From: Candidatus Omnitrophota bacterium
Lineage (GTDB): Bacteria; Omnitrophota; Gorgyraeia; Zapsychrales; Zapsychraceae
DNA: 5,163 bases
Reading direction: 5' to 3'
Assembly (NCBI GenBank): GCA_020430005.1
Contig: JAGQKQ010000139.1
Location: 1 to 5,163 of the forward strand
The notes below the pieces were generated by a model. It saw only the letters and a program-made list of their open reading frames with translations, was not told where the DNA came from and searched no databases. Positions within the stretch are counted from its first letter, which is position 1; each line of letters starts with the position of its first letter. Of the stretch, positions 1-5,000 are shown piece by piece. The translations under genes were made by a program, and so were the position numbers.

Positions 1-145
1 TAAAAAGATGATTTGATGGGGATATTTTTATTATACAAAAAAAATAAATGAAAAAAAGAAAAATTCATAATCTTAAATAAAAAATCTCAACAAGATTTAA
101 TTTTTGATTTAAAAAATTGTTTTAATAATTCTAAAATCAAAATGT

Positions 146-167
146 TTTATTAGCATATGCTTATAAA
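146..167. repeat. 22-bp near-perfect palindrome with AGCATATGCT core
   Basis: Centred between 156 and 157, 10 of 11 base pairs are symmetrical; only the 151/162 pair (T/T) breaks the symmetry. The core AGCATATGCT (152-161) is perfect. Its right half, CATATGCTTATAA (154-166), recurs with one change at 277-289. Dyad symmetry of this size plus a second half-copy resembles a dimeric regulator's operator, but AT-rich DNA produces palindromes easily and no regulator gene is visible here. Confidence 0.45.
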
Positions 168-212
168 TGAAGCGATTTGATTTTAAAAAATAAAAATATT
201 TAATAATTTGTA

Positions 213-234
213 AAGCTATTATTTTCAATAGCTT
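213..234. repeat. Perfect 8-bp hairpin with 6-nt loop
   Basis: AAGCTATT (213-220) and AATAGCTT (227-234) are exact reverse complements around the loop ATTTTC. No run of T follows directly on either strand, so it does not look like a standard intrinsic terminator. The stem has only two G-C pairs and would be weak. Confidence 0.35.
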
Positions 235-261
235 GAATAATCATTAGATAATAGTTTGGTA

Positions 262-290
262 TTGACTATTTTTGATCATATGCTCATAAC
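262..290 (+). promoter_or_regulatory. Possible sigma70-type promoter overlapping a repeated motif
   Basis: TTGACT (262-267) matches the -35 consensus at five of six bases. It is followed after 17 bp by CATAAC (285-290), a four-of-six match to the -10 box. The repeated motif CATATGCTCATAA (277-289) covers the spacer end and the -10 box, an arrangement in which a repressor could act. Nothing downstream on the plus strand is a gene: a transcript would enter rlpA in antisense. AT-rich DNA yields many false promoters, so this is tentative. Confidence 0.25.
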
Positions 291-347
291 ACTATAAAGT
301 CTTGTCCAATATAATGTTATAGAACTGTCAAAAAGGCTGATAAAATA

Positions 348-824
348 CTAGGAATTGATCACTTCCACCTTAACCTCAATCAAACCCTCTCCGGGATCGC
401 TGATTTTCCGAAAAGCGCCATGAGTGAGGTCAATAATACGCCCTTTAAGGAAAAAACGACCGTGCGGACCCCGGTCATTCACACGGAGCACGACCGACTT
501 TCCATTTTTAAGATTAGTGACCCGAACTTTACTATCAAAGGGTAAACCCCAAATGGCACAAGTCATCGTTTCATCATCGAAGACTTCATTATTAGCGGTG
601 GTCGCTTTCACACCGGGAGATTTACGAGAATACCAGGATGCGTAACCGATAAACGCATATTCCCCCTCAGTATTGGTCAGGATAGGAAATTGATCCGGAC
701 GGAAAGATGCTCCGGCTTGGGCGGTCATATCGCGGGGACGATCAAACAACAGGCAGGCGGCAAAAATCGCGGCAAAGATGATCATCAAATGATTTTTTCG
801 GAAGAATTCTTTCATCACGCTCAT
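348..824 (-). CDS. RlpA-like double-psi beta-barrel protein, short form without SPOR domain
   Basis: A 158-residue exported protein. Residues 12-27 are a hydrophobic segment after a basic start; Phe-Ala-Ala-Cys at 21-24 is a loose lipobox, so Cys24 may be lipidated as in rare lipoprotein A, though Phe at -3 is atypical and a plain membrane anchor is possible. Residues 58-156 form the RlpA/DPBB domain: GYASWYS (60-66), TANNEVFD (76-83), LPFDSKVRVTN (94-104), RVNDRGP (114-120) and RIIDLT (129-134). Family members bind or cleave peptidoglycan glycan strands stripped of stem peptides. By alignment from memory to Pseudomonas RlpA, the active-site acids correspond to Glu80 and Asp117, while the conserved His of TAAH is Ile91 here. 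The peptidoglycan-binding SPOR domain of full-length RlpA is absent. There is no clear Shine-Dalgarno before ATG 824; Met4 (ATG 815) is an alternative start. The gene is divergent from the TPR protein gene. Confidence 0.85.
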   Translation of the reverse strand: MSVMKEFFRKNHLMIIFAAIFAACLLFDRPRDMTAQAGASFRPDQFPILTNTEGEYAFIGYASWYSRKSPGVKATTANNEVFDDETMTCAIWGLPFDSKVRVTNLKNGKSVVLRVNDRGPHGRFFLKGRIIDLTHGAFRKISDPGEGLIEVKVEVINS

Positions 825-845
825 AACGTTTGATTAAACGTGATT

Positions 846-873
846 ATTATACTACACCCCTCTTGTTTGAAAA
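846..873 (-). promoter_or_regulatory. Candidate promoter for the rlpA-like gene
   Basis: On the minus strand a perfect TATAAT (851-846) is preceded, after a 16-bp spacer, by TTTTCA (873-868), which matches four of six -35 bases. Transcription would start near 839-840, leaving a leader of about 15 nt before ATG 824. That fits the lack of a Shine-Dalgarno sequence for this gene. Confidence 0.5.
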
Positions 874-922
874 GAATTTTATCCAAACCACCAAGAAAAC
901 ATGATATTAGTAAAAAATTATC

Positions 923-950
923 ATTACAAGCGCAGGAGATCATGTATAAT
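923..950 (+). promoter_or_regulatory. Candidate promoter for the TPR membrane protein gene
   Basis: A perfect TATAAT (945-950) is preceded after 16 bp by ATTACA (923-928), which matches four of six -35 bases. The start site would be near 957, giving a leader of about 26-35 nt before ATG 983 or 992. It faces away from the rlpA promoter, so the 825-982 gap works as a divergent control region. If this promoter is the real one, the leader ORF at 942 cannot be translated from its transcript. Confidence 0.45.
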
Positions 951-995
951 CAAACCACACAAGGCTCGACCATTTACCTTACATGTTCAAGATGA
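942..995 (+). other. Possible 17-codon leader ORF coupled to the TPR gene
   Basis: ATG 942 follows AGGAG (934-938), the strongest Shine-Dalgarno-like sequence in this gap, although the 3-nt spacing is short. The frame encodes 17 residues (MYNQTTQGSTIYLTCSR) and stops at TGA 993-995. This stop overlaps ATG 992-994, the fourth codon of the downstream gene, in the ATGA configuration typical of translational coupling. It would explain how a gene with no Shine-Dalgarno of its own is translated, and would favour 992 as its start. Against it, a perfect TATAAT lies inside the ORF and the peptide resembles nothing I know. It may be coincidental. Confidence 0.25.
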
Positions 996-2494
996 ATATA
1001 CTAACTATTGACCAAAATCCGAAGAAACTTATCACCTGGATTCTTATTCTGACGTTTATTGTCTGTTGTCCGATGCTTTTTAACGGATTTGTTAACTATG
1101 ACGATCCCGTCATCCTTCTTGACAATCCTGTCGTTCAGAATTTTTCTCTGGAAAGCACTCTGGATATTTTTCACAAACACTTTGAAGGACACTACAGCCG
1201 CTTTGCGCCTTTAACATTTATTTTATACTCTTTCATCCATCATTGCGCAGGATTTAAAGCGTCCGCCTTTCATCTGGTCAGTCTATTACTGCATCTTGCG
1301 GCCACGGCCGTCGTGTTTGCACTGGCCCAAAACCTCACCAAAAATGTCAAAACCGGAACATTATGCGCCTTATTATTCGGCATCCATCCCGTCCATGCGG
1401 AAACCATAGCGTGGACCGCGGCTTTATCGTATCCTTTAAGCACACTATTTTTCTTTTTATCGTTGTTAGGGTTTATAAAATCCCTGGACCGGCAAAGTGC
1501 TATTAACCGTCCGCTTTGTTTATCATTCGGTGCGTTTATCCTATCCGGGCTGGCCTTCGCTCCGGTGGCATTAACTCTGCCTTTTGCCCTGACAGGGTTA
1601 TGCCTCATATATAAAACACCGGGGACAACACGAAAAATTATATCATTAATACCCTTTTATCTTGTAAGCGCCGCCTTGTTGGGATTGAGTTTCCTGGCGG
1701 CCAAACACGGGGATCTTATTACAAATCCCTATTTTTCCAATTACAGCCTTGGGGAACGGTTTTTACTTTCGGGCACAGCCCTGCGCCTATATATCACACA
1801 GATTATTCTGCCCTATCAGTTCGGACCAGTTTATCCGATAGGTTATTATATGAACTCAGCGCACCTGCTATGGACACTTCTAGGATTATGTTTTTTCACC
1901 ATTCTTTTGTTTGCTCTGAGAAAAAGCGCCATGTCCAAACACGCCCTCTTTGGATTGACATTCTTTGTTTTTACAATCATTCCATTCCTGCATTTCTATT
2001 CCACCAGCGACTCCATTACCCAGGACCGGTACACTTATCTGGCATCGTTCGGAATAATATTTTCAATTTCTTCTCTTATTATTGGCTGGCTGGAACGCCG
2101 TGCTGATATTTTTGAAAAACGACAGGCTTTAATCTTGATAACCGGAACTCTTATTGTTCTCTATTGTGCAACGGTTCAGGTAACCCAAATCTTGATCTGG
2201 AACAATAGCCGGACAATGTGGAGCGCGGTCATTCAACAATTTCCCAGAGCGTATCCGGCTTATGTTTCCCGGGCCCGGCATTACCTTGAACAGTTTCAGT
2301 TTGATAAAGCGGATAAAGATCTTACAGAAGCATTGAGCCTGGAACCTGATAATATTGAAGCATTGTTTTTGAAGGGATTAGTTTTAGAAGCCGGCGGACA
2401 TCCACAAACCGCTCGACGATTCTATGAGGCAACGCTGGCCGCTGACCCCGAACATCCCGAAGCGCGGGCAAGGCTCAATCAGCTCACCGAGTAA
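983..2494 (+). CDS. Polytopic membrane protein with GT-C/TMTC-like architecture and C-terminal TPRs
   Basis: A 503-residue protein with about a dozen hydrophobic segments (roughly 16-36, 96-116, 123-139, 150-166, 178-210, 220-240, 258-277, 292-311, 318-338, 352-370, 381-400) followed by a soluble tail. The first extracytoplasmic loop carries NYDDP (38-42), an acidic pair at the place where GT-C glycosyltransferases keep their catalytic Asp. HPVHAETIAW (135-144) and QDRYTYL (347-353) are hallmark stretches of bacterial TPR proteins related to eukaryotic TMTC O-mannosyltransferases. Two TPR units follow at about 424-457 and 458-491 (ALSLEPDN, AALFLKG-like spacing), fewer than in many relatives. 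The likely role is transfer of a sugar from a lipid-linked donor to exported protein or glycan; substrate and activity are inferred, not shown. ATG 983 has no Shine-Dalgarno; ATG 992 is an alternative start that overlaps a short upstream ORF. The stop codon lies 7 bp from that of gloA, with no evident terminator between. Confidence 0.8.
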   Translation: MFKMNILTIDQNPKKLITWILILTFIVCCPMLFNGFVNYDDPVILLDNPVVQNFSLESTLDIFHKHFEGHYSRFAPLTFILYSFIHHCAGFKASAFHLVSLLLHLAATAVVFALAQNLTKNVKTGTLCALLFGIHPVHAETIAWTAALSYPLSTLFFFLSLLGFIKSLDRQSAINRPLCLSFGAFILSGLAFAPVALTLPFALTGLCLIYKTPGTTRKIISLIPFYLVSAALLGLSFLAAKHGDLITNPYFSNYSLGERFLLSGTALRLYITQIILPYQFGPVYPIGYYMNSAHLLWTLLGLCFFTILLFALRKSAMSKHALFGLTFFVFTIIPFLHFYSTSDSITQDRYTYLASFGIIFSISSLIIGWLERRADIFEKRQALILITGTLIVLYCATVQVTQILIWNNSRTMWSAVIQQFPRAYPAYVSRARHYLEQFQFDKADKDLTEALSLEPDNIEALFLKGLVLEAGGHPQTARRFYEATLAADPEHPEARARLNQLTE

Positions 2495-2501
2495 ACCATT
2501 A

Positions 2502-2885
2502 TTATTTTCTCGCCAATAATTCAATCTTGTATCCGTCCGGGTCTTCAACAAAGGCCAGTACCGTTGTTCCGTGCTTCATTGGCCCAGCTTCCCGCACAAC
2601 TTTTCCGCCCTTAGCCCGAACTTCTTCACAGGCCTTATACACATCCTCCACTCCGATAGCAATATGCCCATACGCATTGCCTTTGTCGTAAGACTTTGTT
2701 TCCCAGTTATGCGTTAATTCCAAAACGGTATTATTTTCCTCATCACCATAACCCAGAAAAACCAGCGTAAATTTTCCATCAGGATAATCTTTGCGGCGCA
2801 GTTCTTTCATACCGAGAACTTCCGCATAAAATTTAATCGATTTCTCTAAATCGACAACCCGTAACATCACATGTAGTAAACGCAT
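2502..2885 (-). CDS. gloA: Lactoylglutathione lyase (glyoxalase I), Ni-type
   Basis: Glyoxalase I isomerises the hemithioacetal of methylglyoxal and glutathione (or a related thiol) to the S-lactoyl thioester in the cytoplasm. The 127-residue protein is a single vicinal-oxygen-chelate module pair and resembles E. coli GloA from end to end: MRLLHVMLRV at the start, FYAEVLGM (19-26), AYGHIA (71-76), KVVREAGP (95-102), and FVEDPDGYKIEL (112-123). The four metal ligands of E. coli GloA are present at the same numbers: His5, Glu56, His74, Glu122. The start is ATG 2885 because the family begins MRLLH and GGGAG lies 6 nt upstream; an in-frame extension of seven codons to 2906 would run into the heptamer repeat and adds nothing homologous. 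Upstream, separated by 118 bp, is the DUF2892 gene; a promoter candidate sits inside the repeat. It ends 7 bp from the convergent TPR gene. The thiol cofactor actually used cannot be read from the sequence. Confidence 0.93.
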   Translation of the reverse strand: MRLLHVMLRVVDLEKSIKFYAEVLGMKELRRKDYPDGKFTLVFLGYGDEENNTVLELTHNWETKSYDKGNAYGHIAIGVEDVYKACEEVRAKGGKVVREAGPMKHGTTVLAFVEDPDGYKIELLARK

Positions 2886-2897
2886 AATAAACTCCCT

Positions 2898-3008
2898 TCT
2901 CGACACTTGATTCTAGATCCTGGATACTAGATATTCAATTTTGGTGCTAAAGCCAGCCTTTATTAACCTGTATCCATCTCATCTAGCATCAAGAATCCAG
3001 TATCTAGT
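2898..3008. repeat. Inverted pair of tandem heptamer arrays, consensus ATCNAGN
   Basis: The right arm (2981-3008) reads four heptamers on the plus strand: ATCTAGC, ATCAAGA, ATCCAGT, ATCTAGT. The left arm (2932-2905) reads four on the minus strand: ATCTAGT, ATCCAGG, ATCTAGA, ATCAAGT, with a degenerate fifth, GTCGAGA, reaching 2898. The arms match at 21 of 27 positions as an inverted repeat, and nearly all differences fall at the two N positions of the heptamer. The centre (2933-2980) is unrelated 48-bp sequence. A transcript could fold into a long imperfect stem. The element fills most of the 118-bp gap between the DUF2892 gene and gloA and contributes the DUF2892 stop codon. Whether it is a mobile miniature element, a protein-binding array or a slippage-generated repeat is unknown. 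Confidence 0.75.
2910..2938 (-). promoter_or_regulatory. Candidate gloA promoter built into the heptamer repeat
   Basis: On the minus strand TTGAAT (2938-2933) is followed by a 17-bp spacer and TAGAAT (2915-2910), a five-of-six match to the -10 consensus. Transcription would begin near 2903, giving an 18-nt leader that includes the GGGAG ribosome site of gloA. The spacer and -10 box consist of heptamer units, so the repeat array appears to supply the promoter. Confidence 0.45.
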
Positions 3009-3204
3009 TCTTTTTACCAATAAACTTTTTATAGAATACGCATGTAATACAAAATCCCTGGAACGCGGAGATTAGAAATAATACCCCCAAGATTCCGGTG
3101 ACCCATTTTCCCCACGGCACAAAAGCGCAGCCGATCATAATAATCCCAAAAACGGTACGAGTAAAAACCTCTTCCGGTGGCATTTGTCCAACGCGTTTAA
3201 GCAT
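3004..3204 (-). CDS. Small DUF2892 (YgaP-like) inner-membrane protein
   Basis: A 66-residue protein with two hydrophobic segments (about 15-30 and 35-53) and basic ends. The short hairpin layout, Arg16 just before the first helix, the Gly-rich turn (WGKWVTGILG, 31-40) and the C-terminal FCITCVFYKKFIG (51-63) match the DUF2892 pattern, in which the second helix ends in a Cys-containing motif before a short tail. Family function is unknown; in E. coli YgaP a related hairpin anchors a rhodanese domain, which is absent here. ATG 3204 is preferred because GAGG lies 6 nt upstream; GTG 3216 would add four residues that encode that ribosome site. It starts 24 bp after pgl and is probably co-transcribed with it. 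Its TAG stop lies within the last unit of the heptamer array, so the C-terminus abuts the repeat. Cys52 and Cys55 could bind metal or form a disulfide, but this is speculative. Confidence 0.75.
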   Translation of the reverse strand: MLKRVGQMPPEEVFTRTVFGIIMIGCAFVPWGKWVTGILGVLFLISAFQGFCITCVFYKKFIGKKN

Positions 3205-3228
3205 AACCTGCCTCACTTTCTTCGAAAC

Positions 3229-4011
3229 TTATAAAACAAAAAGAGAAATATTATCTTCCTGGCGGGAATATCTTTCCAAGTCTTTTAACTTCTTGGCTGA
3301 CCCTCTATCCAAAAGAAATGTTAAGGTTCCATTATTGGGCATCACACGGTTGGCAGGCAAATCGGCCTTTTCATCAATCAGCTGTTGAATAACATCCGCC
3401 TTGGTATCACCCGTCACTAAAAAGACGACCTGCCGGGTATTATTAATAACAGGAAGTGTTAAGCTGATCCGTTCATTGCGCAGATGATCATGCGAAACTG
3501 GAACCGTTATACGCCGGATTTCATCTGTTCCCGAAGATCCCGGGAAAAGCGATGCCGTATGCCCGTCATCACCGATTCCAAGAAGCATTAAATCAAAAAC
3601 AGGCCACTGCCCTGCCTGCAAATTGAAAAAAGTCTTGAGTTCTTCCGCGTAATCGGCCGCGGATGCCTTAACATCTTTCTGATGTGTCTTGATATGATGA
3701 ATGTTCAGTTGAGGAATTCCAACATAATTTAAAAGATTATCCCGAACCATGGCAATATTACTGTCCCGATGATCAGGACTAACAAAACGTTCGTCTACCA
3801 TAAAAAAATGGGTCTTCTGCCAGACATCAAAATCCTGAAAATTGGACAACCGCACATAAAACTCCACTGGCGAACGTCCTCCCGAAAGCGCAACGGTAAA
3901 ACAGTCCCGTTTTTGGATGGCGTCTTTAGCCACATCAATCCATAGTTTTAAAAGATAATTGGTAAGCTTGTAGGTATTTTCAAAAACCAGAATCTTGGGA
4001 TTGTTAGACAT
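3229..4011 (-). CDS. pgl: 6-phosphogluconolactonase, DevB/SOL type
   Basis: A cytoplasmic enzyme hydrolysing 6-phosphoglucono-delta-lactone to 6-phosphogluconate, the second step of the oxidative pentose phosphate pathway. The family motifs are all present in order: ALSGGRSP (41-48, phosphate loop), MVDERFV (71-77) followed by DSN (83-85), LGIGDDGHTASLFPG (144-158) with the presumed catalytic His151, RISLTLPVIN (181-190), LVTGDTKADVI (198-208), and the closing NRVMPNNGTLTFLLD (221-235). At 260 residues it carries about 20 residues beyond the usual end, a charged and then hydrophobic tail (240-260) that I cannot assign. ATG 4011 has no good Shine-Dalgarno (the sequence before it is TTCACC), and the next in-frame Met is at residue 71, so the start is kept; translation may depend on the upstream gene 32 bp away. 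The transaldolase gene two positions upstream supports the assignment. The sugar-isomerase-fold relative NagB is less likely because of the DDGHTASLFPG motif. Confidence 0.93.
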   Translation of the reverse strand: MSNNPKILVFENTYKLTNYLLKLWIDVAKDAIQKRDCFTVALSGGRSPVEFYVRLSNFQDFDVWQKTHFFMVDERFVSPDHRDSNIAMVRDNLLNYVGIPQLNIHHIKTHQKDVKASAADYAEELKTFFNLQAGQWPVFDLMLLGIGDDGHTASLFPGSSGTDEIRRITVPVSHDHLRNERISLTLPVINNTRQVVFLVTGDTKADVIQQLIDEKADLPANRVMPNNGTLTFLLDRGSAKKLKDLERYSRQEDNISLFVL

Positions 4012-4043
4012 GGTGAATGATCAACATAGATTTGTAGACAGAT

Positions 4044-4979
4044 TTAGCCTTCACTACACGACGCGCCCTGCGCAAAACAGGAATAACACCGGTGATGTTT
4101 CAACATCACCCGCACCTTCATAGCGTCCTGCAGATTGCCTCCTAAGTCATAATCTATATCATCGTCGACCAAAGTGCAAGCATAAACACGCATTTTTCCG
4201 TTATGTTTAACCACCATTTTGCTGAAATTGCACATAAACTTATCCCGCGTGTCTTCGGTATGGTACGTGGTCATACATTGTTCTGTAATATGAGGAACTT
4301 TTGCGATAGAACCGGGAGTTAAAAAGTCCGGAAAGCTGACAATCCGTGTGTCTGAAGGAAGTCCCCATTGCTGAAAATGCTTTTGATAAGCCTTGTCGGC
4401 CTCCTCAAGATTCTCATCTTTTTCCCGGTGACGGGCTATTGAAACTTGAAAGCCCATGTCATGAAGCTGTGTGATGGTCTGCCAGGACAATTGGAAACTT
4501 CCTTTTCCCCGGCCAGCATCATGCCGGGCTTCGTCAGGATAATCAAAACTGACTCGAAAGTTGAGTGGATACGGTTTCTTAAGAAAAGATTTAATCTGAT
4601 CAAGCCGCGCGTTTAAAGGTTTCGTCGCATTCGTTAAGACAAGACACGGCCGACGGTCCAGAGCATAATCCAAAATCTCAACAATATCTTTAATCACAAA
4701 CGGCTCGCCGCCCGTAAAAGAAAATTTTTCAACGCCCAGCCCCAGAGCCTCATCGATAAACGGCTTGGCATCGGAAAAAGTAATTTTGTTAAGACGATCA
4801 TCCCCCGGTTTGGAACCTTCCAGGCAAAAAGGACAGCTTAAATTACAAATCGTTCCGGTATGAAACCATAATTCCTTAAGGAGTTGGGGATCAATGTAGC
4901 CGCGGTTTTCGTTATGGGGAGTGTTGAGCCAATCGAGTCGGGTGATGTGGTGAGCGAAAGCTTCTTGAGGAATTCTCAT
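4044..4979 (-). CDS. Radical SAM enzyme with Cys-rich SPASM/Twitch-like C-terminus, function unknown
   Basis: A 311-residue protein. CNLSCPFC (45-52) gives the CX3CX2C ligands Cys45, Cys49 and Cys52 for the [4Fe-4S] cluster that cleaves S-adenosylmethionine. FTGGEPF (88-94) is the SAM-binding GGEP motif, and LVLTNATK (113-120) and NFRVSFDYPD (140-149) fit later strands of the partial TIM barrel. The C-terminal third has six further cysteines: 235, 250, 268, 298, 301, 308. Spacing C250-x10-G-x6-C268 and a final CX2CX6C resembles SPASM/Twitch regions that hold one or two auxiliary Fe-S clusters, though it does not match the SPASM consensus exactly. Substrate is unknown: peptide modification, cofactor or nucleotide chemistry are all possible. 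ATG 4979 is chosen because AGGG lies 6 nt upstream; GTG 4994 would place that site inside the gene. It lies 21 bp after the transaldolase gene and 32 bp before pgl, so it is probably co-transcribed with both. No small precursor-peptide gene is visible beside it. Confidence 0.85.
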   Translation of the reverse strand: MRIPQEAFAHHITRLDWLNTPHNENRGYIDPQLLKELWFHTGTICNLSCPFCLEGSKPGDDRLNKITFSDAKPFIDEALGLGVEKFSFTGGEPFVIKDIVEILDYALDRRPCLVLTNATKPLNARLDQIKSFLKKPYPLNFRVSFDYPDEARHDAGRGKGSFQLSWQTITQLHDMGFQVSIARHREKDENLEEADKAYQKHFQQWGLPSDTRIVSFPDFLTPGSIAKVPHITEQCMTTYHTEDTRDKFMCNFSKMVVKHNGKMRVYACTLVDDDIDYDLGGNLQDAMKVRVMLKHHRCYSCFAQGASCSEG

Positions 4980-5000
4980 GAAAAACCCTTCCACTTTCGG

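Larger units (their letters stand above)
1..347. other. AT-rich non-coding flank with no recognisable gene
   Basis: This stretch is dominated by A and T runs, and every reading frame is closed after a few codons; for example the ATG at 16 stops after 11 codons. It contains a 22-bp near-palindrome (146-167), a partial copy of it (277-289), an 8-bp perfect hairpin (213-234) and a 6-bp hairpin (82-98) followed by a T-rich run. A possible plus-strand promoter lies at 262-290. I see no DnaA-box cluster, no tRNA and no IS end. The composition change at about position 347 is sharp compared with the coding DNA to the right. The stretch could be a regulatory spacer, a degraded region or the remains of acquired DNA; the sequence alone does not decide. 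Confidence 0.6.

Noticed and set aside
82..110. Hairpin AAATCT/AGATTT followed by T-rich DNA as a plus-strand terminator
   Set aside because: The stem is only 6 bp with one G-C pair, and no upstream gene on the plus strand is visible to terminate.
1..347. Replication origin
   Set aside because: High AT content alone is not enough; I see no DnaA-box cluster and none of the usual origin-linked genes.
424..645. Plus-strand open frame of 73 codons
   Set aside because: It lies antisense inside the well-supported rlpA-like gene and resembles no protein family.
1270..1608. Minus-strand open frame of 112 codons
   Set aside because: It lies antisense inside the membrane protein gene, whose family motifs span this stretch.
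2898..3008. CRISPR-like array
   Set aside because: The units are 7 bp, directly adjacent with no spacers, and arranged as two inverted arms; no cas gene is present.
2898..3008. Intrinsic terminator after the DUF2892 gene
   Set aside because: The arms could pair, but the 48-nt loop, six mismatches and lack of a T run after the stem do not fit a standard intrinsic terminator.
3098..3388. Plus-strand open frame of 96 codons
   Set aside because: It crosses antisense over the DUF2892 gene, the 24-bp gap and the 3' end of pgl, and has no recognisable domain.
4044..4994. Peptide-modification (RiPP) cluster around the radical SAM enzyme
   Set aside because: No small precursor-like ORF, peptidase or transporter is adjacent within the window; the neighbours are central metabolic genes.
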